Shown piece after piece: positions 7,927-15,552 of a DNA stretch of 64,000 nt. The notes below the pieces were generated by a model. The model made no database searches. It saw nothing but the letters and a program-made list of their open reading frames with translations, and was not told the origin of the DNA. Positions within the stretch are counted from its first letter, which is position 1. Every line of letters begins with the position of its first letter. Position numbers and translations under genes: made by a program. This DNA comes from JBBQZU01 sp041749535 (GTDB taxonomy: Bacteria; Bacteroidota; Bacteroidia; Flavobacteriales_D; Cryomorphaceae), in the NCBI GenBank assembly GCA_041749535.1, contig JBGTBE010000042.1, positions 1 through 64,000 of the forward strand. The letters are read 5' to 3'.

Positions 7927-9255
7927 TCACCTCTCCGTGGTGGGGAGAACCACGTGATCTGTGTCTTTGACCAAAAGCGTAAGCAGGCCCGCGAGGATCA
8001 TAGATACACCCCCGACAATCAGCGCAAAGATGGCTTCATTCCCAAAAAATGATTTGAGGATAAACCCGAGAATACCTGCGGCTACAATTTGGGGAATCAC
8101 AATAAAAAAATTAAAAACCCCCATGTAGTAGCCCATCTTGTTAGCGGGCAGTGCCCCGGCGAGCATGGCATATGGAACAGAAAGAATGCTGGCCCATGCC
8201 ACCCCCACTCCTATCATGGCCAGAAAAAGATAGTCAGGGCTGCCCATAAAATAAATGGATATTAACCCCAACCCGCCTGCGATAAGACAGGCCATATGGG
8301 TGATTTTGCGGCTGGTTCGTCGCGCAAACCAAGGTAAAACCAAAGCAAAAAGTGCCGCTACCCCATTATATACTGCAAACAATACCCCAACCCAATCTGC
8401 ACCTTCATTGTAGAGTGCCGATGAAGTATCGTCGGTACCATAAATGTGAACAGTTACCGCACTCGTAGTATAAATCCACATTGCAAACAGCGCGAACCAG
8501 GAAAAAAACTGAACCATCGCAAGTTGCACCATGGTTTTCGGCATTTTAAATATGCCAATAAATGATTCTTTCAGTCCGTCGAAAATACCGCTGTGTTTTG
8601 CCTTTTCTGCCAGAAAGGCCTCCATGTCTTCGGGCGGATACTCCTTGGATTTGACAACCGTCCAAACGACTGCGCCCATGAATGCGACGGCACCCAAATA
8701 AAACGACCAGCGCACCGAGTCGGGAATTACGCCTTCAGGAGCTGTATTGCTCACCCCAAAAACATTGGTAAAAATATAGGGAAGCATGGATGCTACCACG
8801 GCCCCTGTCCCTATAAAAAAGCTCTGCATGGCAAAACCTTTGGTGCGCTGCTCATCTGATAACTTGTCGCCAACGAATGCACGGAAAGGTTCCATGGAAA
8901 TATTGATGCTGCCATCCATAAGCCAAAGGGTTCCCGCTGCAATCCACAACGTAGGACTATTGGGCATAATCACCAACGCTATAGATGCGAGTATGGCTCC
9001 AGCGAGGAAGAATGGACGGCGGCGGCCAAGCTTATTCCAGGTGCGATCGCTGTAATATCCTACGATGGGCTGTACTAGCAAACCGGTAACAGGAGCGGCC
9101 AACCAAAGTATAGGCAGCTGATCTTTATCGGCACCGAGGGTTTCGAAAATCCTGCTCACATTGGCATTCTGCAATGCGAAACCAAATTGTATACCGAGGA
9201 ACCCAAAACTCATGTTCCATATGTCCCAAAACCCCAGGTGTGGTTTATGATTCAT
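7927..9255 (-). CDS. MFS sugar transporter (probable maltose/maltodextrin uptake)
   Basis: 442 residues with about 12 membrane segments. The start (LGFWDIWNMSFGFLGIQFGF) and the loop GYYSDRTWNKLGRRRPFF, carrying the MFS motif D-R-x-x-x-L-G-R-R-R-P, resemble the GPH/SLC45-type sugar:cation symporters found in Flavobacteria maltose clusters. It would carry maltose or maltodextrins from the periplasm to the cytoplasmic maltose phosphorylase. Substrate is inferred from neighbours: a SusA-type amylase lies downstream in convergent orientation and the phosphorylase operon upstream. A copy of the shared dyad lies about 50-66 bases upstream of the start. The 88 bases between this gene and the amylase contain only a short GC hairpin. 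Confidence 0.85.
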   Translation of the reverse strand: MNHKPHLGFWDIWNMSFGFLGIQFGFALQNANVSRIFETLGADKDQLPILWLAAPVTGLLVQPIVGYYSDRTWNKLGRRRPFFLAGAILASIALVIMPNSPTLWIAAGTLWLMDGSINISMEPFRAFVGDKLSDEQRTKGFAMQSFFIGTGAVVASMLPYIFTNVFGVSNTAPEGVIPDSVRWSFYLGAVAFMGAVVWTVVKSKEYPPEDMEAFLAEKAKHSGIFDGLKESFIGIFKMPKTMVQLAMVQFFSWFALFAMWIYTTSAVTVHIYGTDDTSSALYNEGADWVGVLFAVYNGVAALFALVLPWFARRTSRKITHMACLIAGGLGLISIYFMGSPDYLFLAMIGVGVAWASILSVPYAMLAGALPANKMGYYMGVFNFFIVIPQIVAAGILGFILKSFFGNEAIFALIVGGVSMILAGLLTLLVKDTDHVVLPTTER

Positions 9256-9304
9256 CCCAAATCTATTATTATGAAAAGCCCGGCAAGATATAAAAATTTA
9301 CAAA

Positions 9305-9321
9305 GGTGTTAGATGAACACT
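9305..9321. promoter_or_regulatory. Candidate operator, site 3 of 4 (GGTGTT-N5-AACACT)
   Basis: The plus strand reads GGTGTTAGATGAACACT, again 6-5-6 with one mismatch between arms. It is the only such dyad in the intergenic region upstream of the sugar transporter (start 9255). No convincing promoter could be placed relative to it. Confidence 0.5.
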
Positions 9322-9356
9322 AAAGGAATCAAGTCTCGCAGTTTCCATTTTTATAA

Positions 9357-9397
9357 AAAAGGAAAGGCCCCGCTTTCGCGAGGCCATCCCTTTCGTC
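9357..9397 (-). terminator. Rho-independent terminator after the PCMD-like T9SS gene
   Basis: The imperfect stem AAAGGCCCCGC / GCGAGGCCATCCCTTT around a TTTC loop is followed on the minus strand by a T-rich tract. It lies downstream of the gene ending at 9493 and upstream of the transporter operator, insulating the transporter gene. Confidence 0.75.
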
Positions 9398-9492
9398 TTT
9401 CTGTTGTACTATTCTTTAGCTTTTGACGATGACACAGCATACGGGTTATTTGGAGTCTTTCCAAACCTTCTGCGTAGGCTGAGCTAGTATAT

Positions 9493-10962
9493 TTAGAGTT
9501 TTATTACTTGCGCTATTTGCACCCCTCCATTGTGGGTAAAGCGGAAGATGTATTTGCCGGACGGCATATTGGTAAGGTCGTGGGTAATGAATCGCTGACT
9601 TGTAAATTCGCGAATATCAACCTGCGTGCCTTGCTCATTGAAAACTTTGTAGAATCCAGTTCTTGGAATGGTAAGGTCCATGGTAACCCGGGCAAGTGTA
9701 GGATTTGGATAGGCCTTTATAGAGCCTTTGCCTCCCTTTACAGTGGCATTTATCATACCGTCGAAAAGCAGACCGGACATCGTTACATCATCCACAAGCA
9801 ATGTACTACCCACCTGTGGTTCTGAGTTTTCAGCATACTGACTCGATTCGAAGAGTATTGACATGGCATCGGCGGTGAGAAAATTTGCTTCCAATTCAGC
9901 GTTGAAATCATACTCAACTTCTTCCCAATCGCTGTTGCCATTTAATTCTATAGACCTGTTCATTACAGGCACATATCCGGTTTCTGTTTCGTTGTAAAAA
10001 GTAACCATCGCTACTGCCACATCATCATTTACCGGAGTGTACTTGTAATAAAAATGCAAAGTGGTGTGCGTTTCATTCAGCATAATGTTGGGCACAACTT
10101 CTCCATCAGTATCGGCAGCTAGCCATGTTCTGCCTACTTGCGGTGATTCATCACCATCGCGCTGTATGGTAGTTAGTTTCAGGGCAAGGTTGCCATTGTG
10201 CGCTTCAGGAGACTGCTCATATGCAGGGAAAAAAGGATCTACATCCACAACCATATCATCTGGTGTCCACAACGGTTCTACAAAAGCCCAACCTTCGAAG
10301 GTACCAGCGGGAACTACGTCATTAGAATTTACGAGTGCTATATTATCCACTTCGGCAAAAGCGCCTACTTCATAGTTTTGATCATCACTTAGCACGTTGG
10401 CGCATACCACACCAATTACGCATTGGTCCGGCACCACACCAAGGGGAGCGTCGAAATTCCATTGCATATGGCTCCACTCCTGTACACCAGAAATTGGAAA
10501 CATGTAGGTACCTGTGCCCATGTTGCCTTCGCCTACCGGCACACCGTTGTTCTTAAATTGTACAAGGACAAAGCCAGGAGACGTTTGCGGTATGTTGAAC
10601 CGAATATCCATGGAAATTCCGCTCACATTGGCATCCGTAGCGGGAAAGCCACCGCCAAAGAGGAGTCCTTCGCCTTCCTGATTGGGATTTTCTCCGGTGA
10701 TAAACCATCCTGGAATGATCTCATCGCCCGCCTGAATGTTCTCTACCCGAAGTCCTGATCCATCTTCTGAATCTATTCGGGTGCAATTCAAGGAGCCATC
10801 ATTGAAGAAGGTCTCGTAGTTGGAGCTAAAAGTTGAAATACCCATGGCAGGATGTTCAAAGAGGATCATTTTGGTCCAATCTTCAAAATCGCCATTGAGG
10901 ATTTGTGCATTTGCCGTGAAGGCCGGTATCAATAATACCATTGGAAGTAAAAATTTCTTCAT
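9493..10962 (-). CDS. Secreted T9SS protein with two PCMD-like/jelly-roll domains
   Basis: 489 residues from the ATG at 10962 (MKKFLLPMVLLIPAFTANAQ signal peptide); the longer frame to 10983 only adds a hydrophilic lead. Two related beta-rich domains begin with LNGDFEDW (about 21) and AGTFEGWAFVEPLW (about 225), the pattern of the putative carbohydrate metabolism domain (PCMD) and other galactose-binding-like jelly rolls. The C-terminus is a T9SS tail (AYPNPTLA ... GKYIFRF ... QVIKL). No catalytic residues can be named. Being in the starch island it may bind glycan at the surface, but its own upstream region lacks the shared operator. Confidence 0.75.
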   Translation of the reverse strand: MKKFLLPMVLLIPAFTANAQILNGDFEDWTKMILFEHPAMGISTFSSNYETFFNDGSLNCTRIDSEDGSGLRVENIQAGDEIIPGWFITGENPNQEGEGLLFGGGFPATDANVSGISMDIRFNIPQTSPGFVLVQFKNNGVPVGEGNMGTGTYMFPISGVQEWSHMQWNFDAPLGVVPDQCVIGVVCANVLSDDQNYEVGAFAEVDNIALVNSNDVVPAGTFEGWAFVEPLWTPDDMVVDVDPFFPAYEQSPEAHNGNLALKLTTIQRDGDESPQVGRTWLAADTDGEVVPNIMLNETHTTLHFYYKYTPVNDDVAVAMVTFYNETETGYVPVMNRSIELNGNSDWEEVEYDFNAELEANFLTADAMSILFESSQYAENSEPQVGSTLLVDDVTMSGLLFDGMINATVKGGKGSIKAYPNPTLARVTMDLTIPRTGFYKVFNEQGTQVDIREFTSQRFITHDLTNMPSGKYIFRFTHNGGVQIAQVIKL

Positions 10963-11069
10963 CTGTTCTTTTTTAGGTTTCAATGTCCACAGCCGGAATC
11001 ATCGTTATTGCCGAGATGTACGGATGAAAAAGACTTAGGTTTCGAACAGATGCAATCTTTACTCCTTCG

Positions 11070-12716
11070 TCAGGAGCGCATAGACTTCCATGAATTGATG
11101 AGTCCATTGGTACTCGCGTCGTGTGAGGACACGCGCTCAGAGCCACCTAGTTCCGGCAGAATTTTGCCCGCAAGCACTTTGCCCAACTCCACTCCCCACT
11201 GATCGAAGGAGAACACATTCCATATTACTCCCTGCACAAAAATCTTATGCTCGTACATGGCGATAAGGCTGCCCAATGTTCTCGGGTCTATCTCTTTTAC
11301 AAGAATGCTGTTGGTCGGTCTGTTGCCTTCAAAAACTTTGTGCGGGGCAAGCATCGCCACTGCTGAAGGGAGGGTTCCTTTTTGTTTCAACTCAAATTCG
11401 GCTTCATCCAGGGTTTTGCCTTTCATAAGCGCTTCAGTTTGCGCAAAAAAGTTGGCCATAAGTTTGATGTGGTGATCGCCGATGGGGTTTTGAGAAATGG
11501 CCGGTGCGATAAAATCACAGGGTATAAGTTTGGAGCCCTGATGGATAAGCTGGTAAAAAGCGTGTTGCCCGTTGGTGCCGGGTTCACCCCAAATTACAGG
11601 GCCAGTTTGGTAGGAAACTTTGCGTCCGTTCCTATCCGTTGATTTTCCATTGCTCTCCATATCGCCTTGCTGAAAGTAGGCTGCAAACCTGTGCATGTAC
11701 TGATCGTATGGAAGAATGGCGTGGCTTTGGGCATCAAAAAAATTGTTGTACCAAATACCCAGCAGTGCCAAAATACCCGGCATGCTCTTAGCACCTTCTT
11801 TCTTAAAATGCTGGTCCATGGCATCAGCTCCTTCCAGCAATTGCTGAAACCTATCGTATCCAATACCTAGACAGATTGGGAGCCCAATAGCCGACCAAAG
11901 AGAATAGCGCCCTCCTACCCAATCCCAGAAACGAAACATATTGGCAGTATCGATGCCAAATGCACGCACAGCCTCTTCGTTGGTTGAAAGGGCCACGAAG
12001 TGTTTTGGTATGGAAGTGTCAGAACCTCCACCTTCCAGAAACCACTTGCGCGCGGTGTGCGCATTGGTCATGGTTTCCTGTGTGGTAAAAGTTTTGGATG
12101 CGATAATAAAAAGAGTGGTTTCGGGATTCACCTGTTTGAATGCTTCGGCAATATGGGTGCCATCCACATTGCTTACAAAGTGAAGCTTCAGTCGGGTGCT
12201 GTATGCTTTGAGGGCCTCAGTTACCATTACGGGCCCCAGGTCAGAACCGCCTATGCCAATATTCACCACATCGGTGATTTCCTTTCCAGAATAGCCCTTC
12301 CAGCTTCCACCAACCAATGATTCGGTAAAGTTCTTCATTTGCGCAAGCACCGCACGAATCTCGGGCATTACGTCTGTGCCATCCACCAATACCGGCCCGC
12401 TTTCCTGCCGACGAAGCGCGGTGTGGAGCACTGCCCTGCCTTCGGTTTCATTTATTGGCTCTCCGCCAAAAAAAGCATCAATTGCTGTTTGGAGGCGGCA
12501 TTCTTCAGCCAACTGGAAGAGGGCGTCCATCGATGCTACATCAATTCGATTCTTGCTGTAGTCGAGCAGTATATTTTCAAAGCAATGGGTAAACGTATTG
12601 AACCGCTCTGAATCTGACTCGAAAAGGCTGCGCATATGCAGCGCACCGATGCGCGATGCCTGCACCCTGAGCTTTTCCCAGGCTGCGGTTCGGGTAGGGT
12701 CTACTTTTGGAAACAT
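11070..12716 (-). CDS. pgi: Glucose-6-phosphate isomerase
   Basis: 548 residues, the usual length for bacterial PGI. It interconverts glucose-6-phosphate and fructose-6-phosphate in the cytoplasm. Signature segments are visible: VNIGIGGSDLGPVM (sugar-phosphate loop), SKTFTTQETMTNA, FWDWVGGRYSLWSAIG (PGI signature 1, with the ring-opening region) and the late GVEWG-like segment QWGVELGKVLA. It follows fbaA after 6 bases and is the last gene of the maltodextrin/glycolysis run. It receives the glucose-6-phosphate made by the beta-phosphoglucomutase and by the kinase encoded upstream in the same run. Confidence 0.97.
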   Translation of the reverse strand: MFPKVDPTRTAAWEKLRVQASRIGALHMRSLFESDSERFNTFTHCFENILLDYSKNRIDVASMDALFQLAEECRLQTAIDAFFGGEPINETEGRAVLHTALRRQESGPVLVDGTDVMPEIRAVLAQMKNFTESLVGGSWKGYSGKEITDVVNIGIGGSDLGPVMVTEALKAYSTRLKLHFVSNVDGTHIAEAFKQVNPETTLFIIASKTFTTQETMTNAHTARKWFLEGGGSDTSIPKHFVALSTNEEAVRAFGIDTANMFRFWDWVGGRYSLWSAIGLPICLGIGYDRFQQLLEGADAMDQHFKKEGAKSMPGILALLGIWYNNFFDAQSHAILPYDQYMHRFAAYFQQGDMESNGKSTDRNGRKVSYQTGPVIWGEPGTNGQHAFYQLIHQGSKLIPCDFIAPAISQNPIGDHHIKLMANFFAQTEALMKGKTLDEAEFELKQKGTLPSAVAMLAPHKVFEGNRPTNSILVKEIDPRTLGSLIAMYEHKIFVQGVIWNVFSFDQWGVELGKVLAGKILPELGGSERVSSHDASTNGLINSWKSMRS

Positions 12717-12722
12717 GTAAAA

Positions 12723-13793
12723 TCAGGCATTGCGGTTTATGCAATTGAGGTCTTCGAAGGCTTGCTTGAGCCGCGCCACAAAACTCTCTTCACCTTTGCG
12801 AAGCCATACCCTTGGGTCGTAATACTTTTTATTTGGTTTGTCAGCACCTTCAGGATTGCCTATTTGGCCTTGCAAGTACCCTTCATTCTTTTGGTAATAT
12901 TGCTTTATTCCATCCCAAAAAGCCCATTGCATATCCGTATCAATGTTCATCTTGATGGCCCCGTAAGAAATGGCTTCTCTGATTTCTGCCTGGGATGATC
13001 CTGAACCTCCGTGAAAAACAAAATTGACTGGCTTGGGACCGGTATTGAATTTCTTGGCGATGTAGTCCTGAGAATTTTTGAGAATGATGGGCTTCAGAGA
13101 AACATTGCCCGGCTTGTAAACGCCGTGCACATTTCCAAAAGCTGCGGCCACCGTGAAACTGGGCGATACCCCTTTGAGAGTCTCATAGGCATATGCAACT
13201 TCCTCAGGTTGTGTGTAGAGCTTAGAGCTATCCACTCCACTGTTGTCTACGCCATCTTCTTCACCACCCGTTACACCGAGTTCTATCTCGAGAGTCATCC
13301 CAATTTTCTTCATTCTTTCGAGATATTTTGCGCTGATCTCTATGTTCTCATGGATGGGTTCTTCGCTCAGGTCGAGCATGTGGGAGCTGTAGAGTGGCTG
13401 CCCATTTGCCTTATAGAATTTTTCACCTGCATCGAGCAGTCCGTCAATCCAGGGCAACAATTTCTTTGCAGCGTGGTCTGTATGCAGTATTACGGGCACA
13501 TCGTACGCTTTGGCCATTTCATGCACATGAAGTGCACCAGCTATGCCTCCCACGATGGGTCCTTTCTGCCCTTCGGAAGTCACGCCTTTTCCGGCATAAA
13601 ACTGGGCACCGCCATTGGAAAACTGCACAATTACCGGAGAATTGACTGCTTTGGCAGTTTCGAGCACAGCGTTTACTGAGTTGGAGCCAATTACATTTAC
13701 CGCCGGCAGGGCAAATCCTTCTTGGTTGGCATAGTTCAAAAGGTCGGTTACTTCCTGACCGTGAAGCACTCCCGATCTGAATTTCTTGCTCAT
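12723..13793 (-). CDS. fbaA: Class II fructose-bisphosphate aldolase
   Basis: 356 residues, the length of E. coli-type (class IIA) zinc aldolases. It cleaves fructose-1,6-bisphosphate to dihydroxyacetone phosphate and glyceraldehyde-3-phosphate. Visible motifs are VILHTDHAAKKLL (zinc ligand His and catalytic Asp), LEIELGVTGGEEDGVD (zinc/substrate Glu), AFGNVHGVY (zinc His) and VFHGGSGSS (zinc His and phosphate binding). Its start overlaps the mgsA stop by 4 bases. Linkage to pfkA, pgi and mgsA in one transcription unit puts supply and overflow of dihydroxyacetone phosphate under common control. Confidence 0.97.
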   Translation of the reverse strand: MSKKFRSGVLHGQEVTDLLNYANQEGFALPAVNVIGSNSVNAVLETAKAVNSPVIVQFSNGGAQFYAGKGVTSEGQKGPIVGGIAGALHVHEMAKAYDVPVILHTDHAAKKLLPWIDGLLDAGEKFYKANGQPLYSSHMLDLSEEPIHENIEISAKYLERMKKIGMTLEIELGVTGGEEDGVDNSGVDSSKLYTQPEEVAYAYETLKGVSPSFTVAAAFGNVHGVYKPGNVSLKPIILKNSQDYIAKKFNTGPKPVNFVFHGGSGSSQAEIREAISYGAIKMNIDTDMQWAFWDGIKQYYQKNEGYLQGQIGNPEGADKPNKKYYDPRVWLRKGEESFVARLKQAFEDLNCINRNA

Positions 13794-14179
13794 TGTATTT
13801 CGTTTAAGGTGGTTAATTTAAATCCGTCCACAATCAATTGTGCCGTAGCGGGGTTGGTAGCCAAAGGTACATTATGCACATCACATATACGCATCAGCAT
13901 GGCTATATCGGGTTCGTGGGGGTGCCTGTCAAGCGGATCCCGAAAAAACAATACGCAGTGTACCTTTTCTTCGGTAACCATGGCGGCAATCTGGGCATCA
14001 CCTCCTCTGGGGCCTGATGCCACTTTCTGTACTTCGAGGCCAGCACGCTCTACGTGCGACCCCGTAGTGCCTGTAGCTACAAGGTCCACGCCGGCTTGTT
14101 CTAAAAAGGCGAAATTTTTCATCAGAAAAGCGACCATTTCTGCCTTCTTGCCATCATGTGCTATCAGTGCAAATTTCAT
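13790..14179 (-). CDS. mgsA: Methylglyoxal synthase
   Basis: 129 residues, close to the family norm. It converts dihydroxyacetone phosphate to methylglyoxal and phosphate, bypassing lower glycolysis when phosphate is short or sugar phosphate accumulates. Motifs: IALIAHDGKKAEM at the start, VATGTTG (phosphate binding), and SGPRGGDAQIAAMV containing the catalytic Asp region, then LRICDVHNVPLATNPATA. It overlaps both neighbours by 4 bases, so it is embedded in the starch/glycolysis operon. This is an unusual place for the gene and suggests that sugar-phosphate stress is expected during maltodextrin use. Confidence 0.95.
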   Translation of the reverse strand: MKFALIAHDGKKAEMVAFLMKNFAFLEQAGVDLVATGTTGSHVERAGLEVQKVASGPRGGDAQIAAMVTEEKVHCVLFFRDPLDRHPHEPDIAMLMRICDVHNVPLATNPATAQLIVDGFKLTTLNEIQ

Positions 14180-15549
14180 GGGGTGTAAAATACGTGGTAT
14201 CCGAAAGGTGCCATTTCGAGACCATTGTTAGCAATATCAGCCAACTTTTCACGGTCGAAGAGAGACTTAAAACCGCCTGAAGGTATTCCAGTGAATGTAA
14301 CTTTTACATACTTATCGGACAGGTTGCAGATGGTTATTACCTGGCTGCTACCCTTTGTGCGAACAAACGCATAAACCTGCTCATCGGCTGTGGAAATCAA
14401 TCGTTTAAAATCACCACCATAGGGTCCATTCCACAGTGCTTCATTGCTTTGGTGCAGTTTGAGAAGTTTTGTGTAGAAGTCCTGCAGGCGGTAATCGCCC
14501 CATCGCACAGAGTCCTTCTCAAAAAAGGCCAGTGCATGGTCCATCGCTGATTCCTGCCCACCGTACACCAAGGGCATACCATCTATGGTAAATGCCAATA
14601 CGGCAAAGGTTTCGTTGCCTTTCTCACCGTAGCGCTTTATTTCGGTACCGTTCCATGAATTCTCATCATGGTTTGTAGTAAAATACATGCGGTAGGCATC
14701 AGCTGGAATCTTCTCGTTCTTTTTAGCCATGTAATTATCTATATCGGTCAGTGATTTCTCACCCTTTGCGATGCCATTCATGATGTGTAGAAACTCCCAG
14801 CCGTATGCCGCATGGAAGGCAGAGTCGTGAAGTTCTGCCAACTCTGCTTCAGCGAGCATGAACATATCGGGGTTCACCCTTCTGAGTGAATCTGCACAGG
14901 CGTTCCAGAAATCGGTGGGTACGCTGCTGGCTACATCACATCGGAAGCCATCTACGCCAATATCTCTGAGCCAAAAAGCCATGGCATCAATCATGGCAAG
15001 ACGCATTTCCGGGTTGTCAAAATTGAGATCAGCCACATCCCACCAGTCTGTGCCAATGGGTGGTTGCAGTTTTCCAAGGCTATCGAGGGTGTACCAATCC
15101 AAATGACTTTCGGTCCATTTATTGTCAAAGGCACTGTGGTTGGCCACCCAGTCAATAATCACTTTCATATTAAGCCTGTGCGCTTCGCCAAGCAGGGCCT
15201 TAAAGTCGTCCATACTCCCAAACTCAGGGTTCACATCGGTATAATCCTTTACGGAATAATAAGAACCTTTCGTCCCTTTTCTGTTCACCTCACCTATTGG
15301 GTGCACAGGCATCAGCCAAAGTATCTCAATACCCATTTTACTGATGCGCTCAAGGTCGGAGGTGAGGGCATTAAAGGTACCTTCCGGGGTATGTTGGCGT
15401 ATGTTGACTTCGTAAATGGTGGCATTGTGCGACCATTCCGGGTGTACCAATCCTTCAGGCGCTGATATTGGCTGAGTGACTATAGGATCTGGATTGCTGC
15501 ATGCTGCAAGAATTGCAATGGTATAGACAAAGAGCAGTGTTTGTTTCAT
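14176..15549 (-). CDS. GH13 alpha-amylase, lipoprotein
   Basis: 457 residues with a lipoprotein signal (MKQTLLFVYTIAILAACSNP, lipid Cys in LAAC), so it is membrane-anchored, probably periplasmic or outer membrane. GH13 motifs: VIDWVANHS (region I), DGFRCDVASS (nucleophile Asp), MLAEAELAEL (acid/base Glu) and FTTNHDENSW (third acid). The early segment VNIRQHTPEGTFNALT is typical of maltodextrin-active GH13 enzymes of Bacteroidota. It lacks extra starch-binding modules. It starts 3 bases after the preceding amylase stop and overlaps mgsA by 4 bases. It probably trims maltooligosaccharides before uptake. Confidence 0.92.
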   Translation of the reverse strand: MKQTLLFVYTIAILAACSNPDPIVTQPISAPEGLVHPEWSHNATIYEVNIRQHTPEGTFNALTSDLERISKMGIEILWLMPVHPIGEVNRKGTKGSYYSVKDYTDVNPEFGSMDDFKALLGEAHRLNMKVIIDWVANHSAFDNKWTESHLDWYTLDSLGKLQPPIGTDWWDVADLNFDNPEMRLAMIDAMAFWLRDIGVDGFRCDVASSVPTDFWNACADSLRRVNPDMFMLAEAELAELHDSAFHAAYGWEFLHIMNGIAKGEKSLTDIDNYMAKKNEKIPADAYRMYFTTNHDENSWNGTEIKRYGEKGNETFAVLAFTIDGMPLVYGGQESAMDHALAFFEKDSVRWGDYRLQDFYTKLLKLHQSNEALWNGPYGGDFKRLISTADEQVYAFVRTKGSSQVITICNLSDKYVKVTFTGIPSGGFKSLFDREKLADIANNGLEMAPFGYHVFYTP

Positions 15550-15552
15550 TTT

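Noticed and set aside
13011..13679. 222-codon frame opposite fbaA
   Set aside because: It is antisense to an intact aldolase gene, low in recognisable motifs and lacks a promoter.
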